This document shows positions 1 through 11,319 of a stretch of DNA of 64,000 nt, piece by piece. Source of the stretch: Diorhabda sublineata (lineage: Eukaryota; Arthropoda; Insecta; Coleoptera; Chrysomelidae); contig NC_079480.1 in the NCBI RefSeq assembly GCF_026230105.1, forward strand, positions 11,388,488-11,452,487, written 5' to 3'. The notes under the pieces are model-generated. The model was given only the letters and a program-made list of their open reading frames with translations. It did no database searches and was not told the origin of the DNA. The position numbers and the translations under genes were made by a program. Every line of letters starts with the position of its first letter. Within the stretch, counting starts at the first letter, position 1.

Positions 1-455
1 TGGCGGTTATAAAAAATAACAATTATCATCCATACAAACCCCAGTTTGTGCCAACATTGAAAGAAAGAGATTATGACAGAGATTATTAGCGAACTATCCC
101 TAATAAACCGTCAACGTGCATGGTTCCAACAAGACTGTGCTATATGCCATACCACAGTAGCTGTGAGGGAATACCTTGAATCGACTTTCAATAACAAAGT
201 AATACTCAGATATTCTTACATTTTTTGGCTGGCTAGATCTCCAGACTTAATCCCTCTGGATTATTTCTTATGGGGCTACATAGGGTTTACCAGCAAAGGC
301 CTTTTCAAAATATTGATCATTTGGAAAGGACAATTACAGAGGCATGTCAGGAAATTACTGCAGATATAATCAAGCATGTATTAAGGGAATTTAATAGACG
401 AACCACTAAATGTTTAGAAAGAGATGGTGGATATGTTGAGGCTTTAGTCAATTGA
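1..455 (+). pseudogene. IS630/Tc1-type transposase, C-terminal relic
   Basis: Two overlapping plus-strand frames together read as the C-terminal half of a DDE transposase of the IS630-Tc1-mariner superfamily. The first frame has the second catalytic Asp in WFQQDC and the third in RSPDLIPLDYFLWG. The second frame, entered after a frameshift near 275-300, gives the usual tail TEACQEITADII...GGYVEALVN and a stop at 455. The first Asp and the DNA-binding part lie outside the window or are lost. The same family appears, better preserved, at 30563-31360 on the minus strand. Function is lost through the frameshift. Family assignment is by motif recognition. Confidence 0.75.
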
Positions 456-919
456 AACGAAAAATAAATTATTTTACTTCCATTTTTTCATTATCTTTCG
501 TTCAAATATTGAAAAATAACTATTCGAAGGATTCATTATATTGTTATGAATGTTATTTAATACTTATTAGTTAACTTTTCATTTGCAAAATAAAACATTA
601 TGATATGTATACATTAACTATTCAATTGCAATGTACATTATTGCATAAATTAATAATGAACCGAAAGTATATCATGTCTTTCAATAAAATATGAACAAGA
701 TTTACATATGCATGTATTTTATTCATACCAAAAAATATTTTTTCATGGCAGAAGGGCAATATTGGATATCTGACAATAGTTTTAAATCGTAATTTTCGAT
801 TTTGTAAAAATAAAAGTACCTTACTCTTGGGTGGGAATCATGTTTTTTGACGAACCTCGTATATGACTGATAAAAGTTGTCATCTGATGGTTGAATTTTA
901 CGTTTTAGACCATGCAAAA
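456..919. other. AT-rich spacer
   Basis: AT-rich sequence between two transposase relics. A minus-strand open stretch at 723-917 has no recognisable motif and I do not call it a gene. The part nearest 920 is probably the 5' leader of the following mariner relic. Confidence 0.5.
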
Positions 920-1902
920 CTTTTTATGAAGAATGACTTTTTTAAGTCTAACCAATATAAAAGCTGAACTAGATTCTACTCTAGGTGAGACTGCTCCATC
1001 GCTATCAACAGTAAATTATTGGGTAGTAGAGTTTAAACGAGACCGTACACCCTGCGAAGACCAACATCGCAGTGGTCGAGGAAATGAAGTGACGACTGCA
1101 GAAATGTTAAATAAAATCAACGAAGCAGCACTAGATTATCGTTGACTGAAGAGTGCTAGATAGCAGACATAGTAGGCATTTCAAAAAGTAGGGTATATCG
1201 CAGATTAAAGAAAATTTGGAGAAAGCTATGCGGAAGATGGGTGTTCCGTTTTGTCACAATGGAACCAAAAACACGCCGTGAAGATGTTTCCATCGAGTGT
1301 TTGTTAATGCTTCACAGATATAAAGCCTAATTTTAGCGCCGTTTTATAATCATGGATGAAACTTGGGTTCATCATTTCACACTTAAAACAATTAAAACCA
1401 TGGAAGAACTAGCTCCAAAGAAGGCAAAAACCGTTCCATCTGCATGCAAGGTCATCGCTTCGGGTTTTTGGGATGCGTGTGAGATAATTTTCATTGACTA
1501 TCTTGAAAACGGAAAAACTATCGACGATGAGTATTATGCGAACTTATTGCGACGTTTGAATGAAGAAATCAAGCAAAAACGGCCGCATTTGGCTAAGATG
1601 GAAGTGTTGTTTCATCAAGACAATGCAGTAACTAATACATTCGTTATTGCAGTGACCAAAATTAATGAATTGAAGTTTGAATTGCTACCTCATGAACCCT
1701 ATTTACCAGATTTAACTTCTCGAATCATTTTCAGTTTGCAGACCTGAAAAAATGGATCGGTGGTTCAAGATTTCCCAACAATAAAGAGGTGATGTCTGCA
1801 GCTAAAGGCTATTTTGAGGAGTTTGATTATTATTATTGTAAAAAGTGTATAGAACTTATTGAACATCACTGGGAAAAGTGTATGGAGCTAAAAGAAAATT
1901 AA
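920..1902 (+). pseudogene. mariner transposase relic, copy A
   Basis: Plus-strand remains of a mariner transposase in several frames. In order: helix-turn-helix start (IKAELDSTLGETAPSLSTV), the second HTH (ADIVGISKSRVYRRL near 1160-1210), catalytic MDETWVHHFT at 1352, FIDYLENGKT, QKRPHLAK, second Asp in FHQDNA, then YLPDLTSRIIF. The third D of the expected D,D34D triad is lost: where the family has SDFF this copy has SRIIF. After a stop at 1747 the C-terminus continues as DLKKWIGG...CMELKEN to 1902. Several frameshifts and stops make it dead. Its closest relative here is the minus-strand relic at 60125-60880, which shares IKQKRP and DLKKW. Confidence 0.85.
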
Positions 1903-2076
1903 ATAGATTTCTTTCCAAATTGTTTGTGTTTTCTTTTTATGACCAGGTATTTCTTGGACCATCCTTTTATATGAGGCGATGTAAGGAAAAGGCAAAGTGT
2001 TTTCTAGCAACAGGATAACGCATCCAAGCTTCGCAACAGCGTTAAGCACTTGCATGGTGAATCATTTTCTTTGGAT

Positions 2077-2121
2077 AAGTGAGTTATATTTGTGATAAAT
2101 CATCACAAATATAACTCACTT
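2077..2121. repeat. perfect 20-bp hairpin
   Basis: Bases 2077-2096 are exactly reverse-complementary to 2102-2121, with a 5-base loop AAATC. The arm begins AAGTGAGTTATATTTG. It stands alone just downstream of the mariner relic, outside any coding sequence. It may be the centre of a degenerate foldback element or arise from replication-templated inversion. A terminator role is unlikely in this context. Confidence 0.85.
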
Positions 2122-2620
2122 GTCAATGGACAATATTTCTTTTGAGATGTATTAGAAGTACTCGTACATGCCGAGGAAAATCTGTTTAACGTATATGGGA
2201 ATCTCTCAAGGAGGCAAATACCAAGAATGTGTTAAAAGGAAAATAAACTTCAATGTACTTGAATGTGATCAATACAAATAGGAAGCTATATCTTTATTGA
2301 AAAACAATAATGATTTCTTAATAAATTTTCTATTGAAAGAGGGCCAGGAGCAAGGAAAAGAATCAGCCCTCATATATTTTGTTGGTATTCTTTTATATTG
2401 CTTGTAAATCTGTGTTTGCACTATAAAAGTTCGTAGAGTTCTTCCCCCTTGCATTGGCAGAAGAATTAAAGTGGAGATTTTCAATATTATATAAATGTTT
2501 GACTATTTTCAAAAACTCAATATCTAAGAGATAAACTTTTATTTTTATTATCATATATAGATAATACCTCTATTTTCAACAATTAGCTTATAATTTTTTG
2601 GTTTTTTTTTCGATCTTGAT
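2122..2620. other. AT-rich spacer
   Basis: No convincing gene. A 71-codon minus-strand open stretch at 2269-2484 has no family motif that I recognise. Confidence 0.4.
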
Positions 2621-3130
2621 TGAGGTTGTGTTTACTGTCTGGGATGAAAAAGAGGAGAATGGAACGACATTTACCGGAAGAAAACGAAAAGAAAGCTCTT
2701 GTAAATAAAAACGTTTCTCTCTATTTGGGGATTTTTTTGTTTGTTTTCTGTGAGTTTTTTTATTTGTTTTATGATTTGTTATAGGAGGAAGATTTGTTGG
2801 AGTTGGCCCTGATATAGGAGTTGCTCCTCTGAAGGGGTTGTGTTTGTGGTCTTGGCTGGAAAAGTGAACGACATTTTCCGGAAGAAAACGAGAAGAAAGC
2901 TCTAGTGAATAAAAACGTTTTCTCTGTTTGGAAATTTTTTTGTAAGTTTTGTTTGGTATGTTTTTTGAAAATTTTGTTTTTTTTGAAAAATTTAAATGGG
3001 GCTGAGCGGGTAGAGGTACAGTTGCGGCTGCATCATCCCCTCGACCATTTGGCTGGTGATCCGGTTCACCAGGTTACAGGGAAACCGCAAGAAAACCTGT
3101 AACACCGACAATGTTTAACAGAGGTGCTAG
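2620..3130 (+). repeat. dispersed repeat with internal direct duplication
   Basis: A segment starting GAACGACATTT..CCGGAAG occurs at 2662 and again at 2866, so a unit of about 204 bp is tandemly duplicated with modest divergence. The 3' part (about 3050-3100, GGTTCACCAGGTTACAGG followed by GAAAACCTG) recurs in reverse orientation at 56230-56290. This points to a dispersed mobile element, perhaps the 5' region or ORF1 of a non-LTR element. No protein domain is clear. Confidence 0.6.
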
Positions 3131-4261
3131 TGCCTTTTATATTAACGCTGCTATGATTCCATGCACAAGCGTGAGTTTAATTTGATGGACGATGCAGAGC
3201 GGAAGATAACGAAAAGCAACAAGTGGATAAGCAAGTGTCACACTTCATTGTAATATATTTATTATAATATATCTCATTGATAGAATGTATGGAATAAGAC
3301 AACTCAATAGGTATTTCGAAGAGAAAATCATTTTATCATTAACAAGAGGCAAATGCAACGAGAAGGTTTAATTAAAGCTGCCTATGTTGTTTTAAAAATT
3401 AGCACGAATATCTATTAAAATGTAATTTAAATGGAAGTAAATATTATTCAGTATCAAGGTGAAGCAATTATTTGGAAAAATTGCTATATTTGAAGTATTA
3501 ATATTTGTTGCATGTGTGAGTAATTACACATTGCGATTCTCAAACTAATCTCCTCTACCTTTAATTAATAAAAACATTAATTTATTCCACAACTTTATTT
3601 CAGTTTATCATTATTTTACAGTATCTAAAAAGTACATTCATCTTGAATTTATAAAAAGCTGTGCTACAAACATTCACAAATTGCGCTCAAGGAAAATATA
3701 AATTTGAAGTTCCCATTAAATTAAATCGCGCATTTCATAACTGCCATTAAGCCTAAATGTTCTTTACTTTAGCACATTAACGTCTCTTTTAGCGACAGAC
3801 GTCAAATGCAAACATATACTATGTTTTAATTCTTAAGTTAAGCCCGGAGTCTTTTTCATAAGTTTTAAAAAATTAATGGTTTATGACACATTCGCTATAT
3901 ATCTTGTTACATTAAGTTCAACTGTATCCGATAATCGGTTTCGGACAATTAACATTGTAGCTCGTTGGCCAGGTTCCATTCACGACTAGATAATATTCAA
4001 TAAGGGCCTTATGATACTAGCGGATTGCGAGCGTTTTCAAAGCGGACTAGGAGCGATCTCGCGCTGCGAATTCGTTGCGGACGAGATCGCAGCGAATAGT
4101 AGCATAGACGTCATTTTGTACTGTCTCGTACAAATTTACAGATTCAACGTCGTGGTGGTGTTATTTAATAAAAAAGGCAGCAATGTATTTTTATATGATA
4201 AAAACCTTTAGTTTTAGAAACTTTGAGACAGAGAATATTAGAATCGCACCATGATTGAAGG
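3131..4261. other. AT-rich spacer with a GC-rich patch
   Basis: Mostly AT-rich with no gene. Around 4020-4120 there is a short GC- and CpG-rich patch. It contains a 9-bp inverted repeat GCGATCTCG/CGAGATCGC (about 4053-4095), unlike its surroundings. Confidence 0.4.
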
Positions 4262-4875
4262 GTGGTTAGGTCACTCGATATAGTCCTATGAAGTGCCGTG
4301 AGATCTGAATTGCTCCAAGAGAAACGTCTTCTGCAAAAAGACATATTTTACCACTGATTTCTAGACAGTCGATGTCGTTTATAAACCGAAGAAACAAAAT
4401 AGGGCCTAGTACTGAACCTTGCGGCACTCCACATTCTATTGGCTTGCAAGAAGACATCGTTTTATCAACCTATACAAGCTGACTTCTGTTGGTAAGGGAT
4501 GACTTAAACCATGCTAGAGGTGTTCCCCTGAAACCGCAGTACTGCAATTTGTTGATTAAAACTTTAAAAAAATCACAAGTTGTTGTAGTGGAGTGATGGG
4601 TGTTTAGGCTGGATTAGATATTATTCAGGAGGGAGAGTATAGCATCATTTATGCATTTGTTACTTAAAAACCCAAATTGATGGGTAGTAAGTATTTTATA
4701 TTTAAACAGAAATGATAAAAGCCTCTTTTCGTCCAATCTTTCTATGATCTTAGATAACATGGGAAGGAGTGCAATTGGTCGATAATTCGATGCTTGATTT
4801 TTATCTCCTCCTTCATGCAGAGGTATAATTATAGCCGTCTTAAGGCAATTGGGGAAAGTGCCATTTTGAAAAAAA
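4262..4875 (-). pseudogene. CR1/Jockey-like LINE reverse transcriptase relic, copy 1
   Basis: Minus-strand frames carry successive reverse transcriptase motifs of a CR1/Jockey-type non-LTR retrotransposon. Near 4780-4860: a stretch like TAIIIPLHEGGD and NYRPIALLPMLSKIIERL. Near 4640-4700: HQFGF and an Ala-Ile-Leu-Ser-Leu-Leu stretch. At 4266-4457: CGVPQGSVLGPILF, FINDI and LFAEDVSL, where the catalytic Asp-Asp pair has become Glu-Asp. Frame changes and stops break the reading, and both ends of the element are missing. A second, internally deleted copy lies at 61620-61880 in the same orientation. Confidence 0.8.
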
Positions 4876-5248
4876 AACGTTAATCTTCACACCTTTCTCG
4901 TATTAATTTCGTAAGCTCTGCAAATGAACAGTTCTGCCCTCCATGATCTCACAAGAAAACTAATGTAAAAAAAAACTAAAGGAGAATCTGATTCGATGAT
5001 GTTCAGATGGTAAGAAAATCATAAATCATAAATTGTTTATTAATAAACAATTTAAAATAGATATTCAATGTTTTTTTGCATAAAATATAGAATACAGAAA
5101 TGTTACATATTAAAAAATTTTCTTACATTAGTTTTATAATAAATCCCATGCAGTTAATTTGGTTATTTACAACCAGCAGTCATCCATTAAAACTTTCCTT
5201 ATGAGTATTTGGGAAGAAATGCGTTACATTAATAGATTCGCAATGTTA
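4876..5248. other. AT-rich spacer
   Basis: AT-rich sequence without a recognisable gene or repeat. Confidence 0.4.
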
Positions 5249-5620
5249 TAGGAGGGTTGCCATCATGAAATTTGACATTTTTAATGGTGAACATACTCAA
5301 AACGTGTTGTCATACGAGTGCTATTCGAGTTGTTCACAGATATTTGAAACATTCATTTTGGTCGACTTTCGACATGAATTAAACCAACAGCAGTGAGCCC
5401 ATCAACTCGCTTCGACTTTTGTTGATGAAGCACCATCTCGAGCCAACGTGTTTTGCTAGTTTTTCGATTTCAATTATAGTCGCACTTCCCTACAAGATGA
5501 ATTACGTGACCAAAATCGGCTGTTGTACCAGAAAACATTGATGCTGTGCGTAAACTGATATAGCAAGATAGTCATGTGACATACCGTGAGATTGAAGCAT
5601 ACTTAGGCATTAGCTCCACT
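5249..5620 (+). mobile_element. mariner fragment (subfamily D), copy 1
   Basis: Begins with the mariner-end sequence GAGGGTTGCCATCATG followed by a degenerate reading of the transposase N-terminus (HQLASTFVDEAPSRA, then SRTSLQDELR and VTYREIEA in shifted frames). It stops abruptly near 5620, where the minus-strand LINE begins, so either the LINE truncated it or a rearrangement joined them. The same 5' leader (GACATTTTTAATGGTGAAC) occurs at 46985-47306 and 48230-48612, and related transposase pieces at 25290-25600. Confidence 0.75.
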
Positions 5621-7640
5621 CGCGTATTTGACCAGTTGTTCCTGGTGTTTGTTCAGAACGTTATGAGTGTTCGGTATAGCTACATCGACAAGAAGGACTG
5701 AATTAACTCTTCTATTAACCACCACGATGTCAGGTTTGTTATTCGTCACCTGTCTATCGGTGTAGTAGAGATTAAAATTATCATTTTCGAGCACCTTCTG
5801 CGGCTGGTACTTGTAATACGGTGTAGACTTATTGAGAAGACCGAACTTGTTGACCAGTTTCTGGTGGATTATGTTGCACACTTGGTTACGCCGGTGTAGT
5901 TAGTCGGTATTAGCTAACATAGTACAAGCAGATGTTATATGTTGGATGGTCTCTGAAATTTGTTGGCATTTTCTGTATTTGTCAGATTGAGTGTTCGGAT
6001 CCTTAATAATATTTTCTTGTAGTTATTGGTATTACTAGCTTGACCCTGGATAGCCATCACGAAACCTTCAATCTCTGGAAAGAGATTGCCACTAGTAAGC
6101 CATCTGTTTGAAGCCTCCTTGTCTACATGCGGTTGGTTGAGGTAATGATGATGTCTACCGTGTAGTGCCCTTCGTGACCACTGTTCCAGCTTCTCGGTGT
6201 CCAATACTACATTTAAGTCAGATTCTGGCGATGCGAGGTTGAGAGGTGAATAATTCTTATCCGCTTTGGATGTAATCCGGTGTAGAGTTGAGACTTCCGA
6301 TTTCATATAAAACAATTCATGTAGTTTCATTACATTCCGAGAGTGCAGGTTAATAAGGTCGATCAAGCCTCTTCCACTCTCCTTTCGAGGTAATGCTGTT
6401 CTAATAGTGGATGACTTCAGGTGGTGGTTGTCGTTCTTCGTCATCATTGTTCGTGTCAACCTCTGAATACCCCCCAGCTCTGTTTTCGTCCACTTCAGGA
6501 TTCCACAAGAGTACGTTAAAACAGGTTTGGCATAGGTGTTGATTGCCTGGACTAAGTTGCCTGCATTTAATTAGGATTGCATAAGTGACTTTCCTCTTTT
6601 GGTATATTGATCCTGGATTCTAGCTTTTGCCTGCTTGTGGTCCAGCGGCTTTGCCGGTTGAAATCCTAGTTATTTGTAAATTTCTCCGTTTTCCATTGCT
6701 TGTACGATATTTCCGCTGGGAAGTTGACATCTCCGTTCATGATAATACCTTTCTCGATATGTATAGTCTTGCACTTAGACAGTGCAAACTCCATATGTAT
6801 ATCGGTAGAGAATCGATGTGTTATATCGAGAAGGTGATTGATTTGATGCTTATTTGCTGCGTATAACTAGATCTCGTCTATATAGAGAAGATGGGAGATG
6901 GTATAGTTGGTGTCTCTGTTCGCTTTAATGTTGAATCCGTACTTTGTATCATTTAGCATGGTAGATAGGGGATTCATTGCAAGGCAGAACCACAACGGAC
7001 TCAGGGATTCGCCCTGGAATATTCCCTTACGAATGGGTATTTCGTCAGTACTGTGGGAATTTGGACCGATTTGAAGATGTAGATTCGTTTGGTTAACTTG
7101 GGTGAAGTATCACAGAGTCCATGATAAGCTGTTCTTTGCATCCTTGATGGGATATCTTCTGGGTTATGTATGAGGTGAGAAAATTGCTTCGCTAATTCTC
7201 TGTGTACGCTCGGGAATTTCTTATATCAGAAGTTTCAGATATTATGGTGCTTTCCAGTTGTTAGTATTTTGGATTACGTCAGTGATTTCTTTCATTGTGA
7301 AATCATCAAACTGCATCGGAGCAATTTTTAATCGCATCTCTTCGGCTGCTATCCAGTCGGCATTTCTCTTGTGGATTCTGTGAGTTGACCACAATGAGTA
7401 CCAATACTTTTCCAATGTCGGTTTCGATGGTATAGGTTGATTGGTGTTTTTATGGGGAGAAGCTACAAATTTCCTGTAAGAGTTTTTGTTGGTCCTCAGA
7501 TTAGATAATTTTAGGCGACGTATGTTGAATGTTGGTGATTTTATCTTCACGTTTGCCAGTTTGGATTTCACCGTGTATACCGTTTGAATCTTGCACTGCG
7601 AGATGATCATATATTCTTTGAAGATCCCGCTCACCCAGAC
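5603..7640 (-). pseudogene. non-LTR retrotransposon ORF2 relic (long, decayed)
   Basis: Read on the minus strand from 7640 down, the remains run in order. First is a pre-RT segment with STHRIHKRNADWIAAEEMRL (7242-7634). Then an RT core with GIFQGESLSPLWFCLAMNPL and a degenerate YxDE box (about 6850-7050). Then a thumb/connector (AINTYAKPVLTYSCGILKW near 6500), and a C-terminal domain with GRGLIDLINLHSRN and LHGRHHHYLNQPHVDKEASN (5935-6459). The tail reads IIHQKLVNKFG..KPDIVVVNRR..LLVDVAIPNTHN (5603-5881). This arrangement matches a widespread animal LINE family with a long C-terminal domain. The exact clade is unsure. Stops and frameshifts make it inactive. Confidence 0.8.
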
Positions 7641-8589
7641 GGGAGTTATTATTATTATTATTTTAGCGGTGGTGATATAACGAATAGACTCGAGCTTTAT
7701 ACTTTAATCAATCAACTTTGGGTAATCTGTGAGAAACGTCTATGAAATAGGCGATTCGTGATTTTAGTGAAAAACCGGTCCAGACGGTCAAAAATCGGTT
7801 AAAAGGCAACACCACATCATATTGAATATAAAGTTGAAATATATTTTCAAATAAGAAGTGGGAAAAGACTGATTCAAACACACACTTTTATATTTTTTTA
7901 TTAAAATTAATAAACTTTTTGTGACATACAGTCCAAATCTTTTAGTTAATAATATAATAAATAATTGAAAAATTAACATATAAATGGTAAAAATACACAC
8001 TTCACACAATCATAAAAATCACAAATACAAACATTCAAACAAATATATACAATTATTTTAAACTGAGAAATGTAAGCAATAGCAAGTAGTTTGAAATTGT
8101 CCAAAGTTCAAATACAAATCATTCAATGACGGAATGAATGTAGTTCCGAAAAGATGAACTTCCCAATTTTTGCTAAAGCTTTTTCTTGATTATCCTAATT
8201 TCTAAAAGGATTTTTACCGACAATGGTTCATTTTTTGCCAAAGCCCCCTCAAAGTTGTAACAATTTTACTAAATATCTCCGAAAATTTTTATTCTAGAGG
8301 TGTATTATATTTATAATTGTACGCCGGTGTATCATTATGTGCAATGAGCTCTTATATATGTAAATAAGAACTCATGCTCACGCCTTGTATCTTAACAAAT
8401 TAGTTCTATGTAAGATGCTGTTGAACAGATGTAGATTTTGTTATTCTTACCAATAGCCAATAATAAAGGCTTTTATAGCGATAATTTGATTAACCACGTT
8501 CCTTAAAAAGTGAAAAACGTTTAAATGAACTTCAATCCAAATATAAGGTAATCTACATTTTTTAAGAGAATTTATTCTTTAATTTCTTA
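7641..8589. other. AT-rich spacer with (ATT)n
   Basis: A short ATT microsatellite at about 7646-7663 marks the 5' edge of the preceding LINE relic. The remainder is AT-rich with no gene. Confidence 0.4.
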
Positions 8590-8760
8590 TTTCTTCCAAA
8601 TGTTCTTGATTTTAGGTCTCTTCTGTTTTAAAATTACTTTTTTTAATTGTTTTTTAATTTTTAAAAGAAAGATAAAAATAGACGTTACGACGATTTCAGT
8701 GTTTTTCAAAATATTTTGACGCCCTCTATCTTGAATACAGTTTGCGTTACGAAAATTTTT
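8590..8760 (-). repeat. dispersed repeat family R1, copy 1
   Basis: On the minus strand this reads AAACAGAAGAGACCTAAAAT followed by CAAGAACATTTGGAAG. The same string, slightly changed, is found at 27980-28110 (plus) and 58690-58810 (minus), preceded in each copy by a GTCGAAACGT-like or related box. It is a dispersed element of unknown type. Confidence 0.6.
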
Positions 8761-10222
8761 TACCTATCTATCCTAGAGACGGGATCACCTTTTTATGAAA
8801 CACCCTGTATATATAAGCTTTTTTGTAGAACTTTTCATAAGCTTCATTATCTGTTTGCAGATTTTTTTCTCTAAAATAAATATTTATATAGAGATTTAGT
8901 AAAATTGTTATAACTATGAATGGGATTGGGGCCAAACGATTGTTGCGGAGCTGCGGATTTAAATTGATGAATAATATATATGAAAAAGTAAGCAATAAGT
9001 GAAAAAACATATTAGAAGAAACTTAAAAACCAATATAAATCTTTTTAAAGTGGGTTAGGGGGTTCACAATAAATTAATTTCGTTTTAATTTTGGAAATTA
9101 AGAAATTACTATTGCGTTAGAATAATTATTTAACGAAGTTGGTAAAATATTTGATGAAAAACGACATTGGAATGTTTAAAAATCTAAAATTGCATTTTCT
9201 TCAAAAAAGGATTTCCCAGTTCAAAACAGTCAACAGTAAGTACATAATTCCAAAAATATATCAAGTACAAATAAAAATGTATCATAAATAATTGATAAAT
9301 TTGGTTATTCTCAATTGAACGTTGAGAAACTTGCCAAGAATCATGTAACAGTAGAAGAAATTAAGTTTGGTGTTTTATCATCTAAAGCTGCTTTCTTATT
9401 TAATTATTTTTACTCCTATATTGAAGCTTGAAATAATGGTGTTGTTTCTATAGGAATTGCTCTTTAAGTATATTGTATTTCACTTTTATTCCATTGACTT
9501 TCGATGTTAGTTTCTAAATGAAACAATGATTTTATGACTCTTCGTTTTATTAGATAGTAAAGAGTGTTAATCAATGTTCACTAGATGTTCAAAAATGTTC
9601 AAAACATTGCTACGCCTCATTCAATTAGATATAGGTGTACAATTCAGACGAAGTACTAAGAGTAGAATGTTAAATTCTGTATTAAAAATTTCAAGATTTA
9701 TATTCAATCTACCTTTCTCGAAATCATGTACCTCCTCACTCTATATTATAATTTCTCTATAATGCTGCTACTTTCAGATTTTGGTACAGAGTACCTAATT
9801 CATTCACTCACGAGCTACCACTGAACTGGAATATCACTAAAATCATTCAAAGGATGAATTATTTGAAGGGGAAGGAACTGTTTCATTCAATAACAAACAT
9901 TTTTTTAGAAAAATAGATCGAACAGAATCTTCTTAACATCTACATTTTATGAAAAACATGTGAAATATGAAATAGAATATTTATAATGTATGAATAGAGG
10001 TGATATTTTTCTATTACAAATATAAATGGTTAGGTCGAAAAATTTTCATATTCGTTCTAGGTGAAACCGTTTGTACACATCAACGGCTTTGTTCATATAC
10101 TTACAATCACCTTCTTGGAGTGTTTTCAACGTTAAATTTGAAATAAATAAAAAGACGCATTTTAATTTGCACTTTCATGATCTGTAGGTTTACTATATCC
10201 ATACTTAACTGAAACTTATTTA
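8761..10222. other. 3' flank of the secreted-protein gene
   Basis: AT-rich. At about 8795-8815 the text AAACACCCTGTATATATA looks like the terminus of a TIR element of the same style as the one ending at 41540, but no partner end was found. No coding sequence is supported. Any 3' UTR of the minus-strand gene lies at the right edge. Confidence 0.4.
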
Positions 10223-11319
10223 TTAAAACCTTTTTTTCCTATCGGGTGATCGCACACATCTCCCTCTATAACATATTTCCGTTTCGTGCGATACCTCCGT
10301 AGAAGTTGATGTTCTTACCAGTTTCATATTCCAGGGCTCAACTTGAAATGGAAACGTCTTCTTTTCTCGTTTTTCTTCGACAACCGGAAGAGTTGTAGGA
10401 AATTCTTGAAGAGTAGTAAATTCTGTCGATGACTCTGTAACATTAAAAGTAGGAGAACTTGCTTCTGTTAATTCTTCTGGGAATGTTGGATTTGAGGTTG
10501 TGGTGACGATTGATTCACTGTTTACTTCTGTTTCAGTAGATGTAGTTGGTGGGACTGTCGTTGAAATATCTCGGGCCATTCCGAACATTTCATAAATAGA
10601 ATCTATGAAATCCTCCTCACCTTTTGTAAAATCTTCTGTAGTAGGTGTAGTGGTAATTGTCCCAATTTTGTCGTAATTAGTTACAAAGTCATTGTCAATA
10701 TTTTTAGTTGTCGTTTCTTGGGTTATATATTCAGTTGTGCTTTCTTTATCCGTATAAGTTGGCATGGTACTATACGCTTCTCTATTATCATTTTGATTGG
10801 TTACTGTATAATCAGTGAAAAGATCGTTTGTTGTTGTTTCATTTTCCACCTCAATATCTGAAATAGTATCGTTATCATCAGTTTTGATCTCTGGGTTAGA
10901 TACTGATTGACGTTCTAAATGTATATAGTTTGGTTTTTGATAATTATTGTGTTTTTGTTCATAATTCACTTTTTCAATGTTATTAAAAGAATTCAATACT
11001 GAAAAATAATTTTGAGATTCCGATGTTTCTAGTTTGTCTACTGGTCGTTGTTTAACTAATTTCCATACTCCTTTCCTTCTTTTTTTCTTATTTGTATCTT
11101 TCACTGATTGGTTATCAAAGCTATTGATGGCGGCAAATTTCTCTTCAATTTGTTTTGAGGTATTTTTGAAATTTTCGTCAATATTTTCCGTGGTAATTTC
11201 TTCTGAAGATGCTTTGATTGGTAAAGCATACGGTTGATCAGGAAATGTTGGTTGTTCTGGTAGCGGTTCCATACTTGGCAGATCTTCCGGCTTGTTTATT
11301 ATGTTACCATGAGTTTTAT
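10223..11319 (-). CDS. secreted protein gene, terminal exon
   Basis: Acceptor AAATTTTTTGCAG ends at 11320. The first two bases complete a split Asp codon. It encodes DKTHGNIINKPEDLPSMEPL and then long Thr/Glu/Ser-rich mucin-like sequence (TTTPTTEDF, STTVPPTTSTETEV). It closes with EPWNMKLVRTST..EICYRGRCVRSPDRKKRF and TAA at 10223. The closely spaced cysteine pair is the only one seen in the mature protein. An AATAAA overlaps the stop region, but the true polyadenylation site is not determined. Confidence 0.88.
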
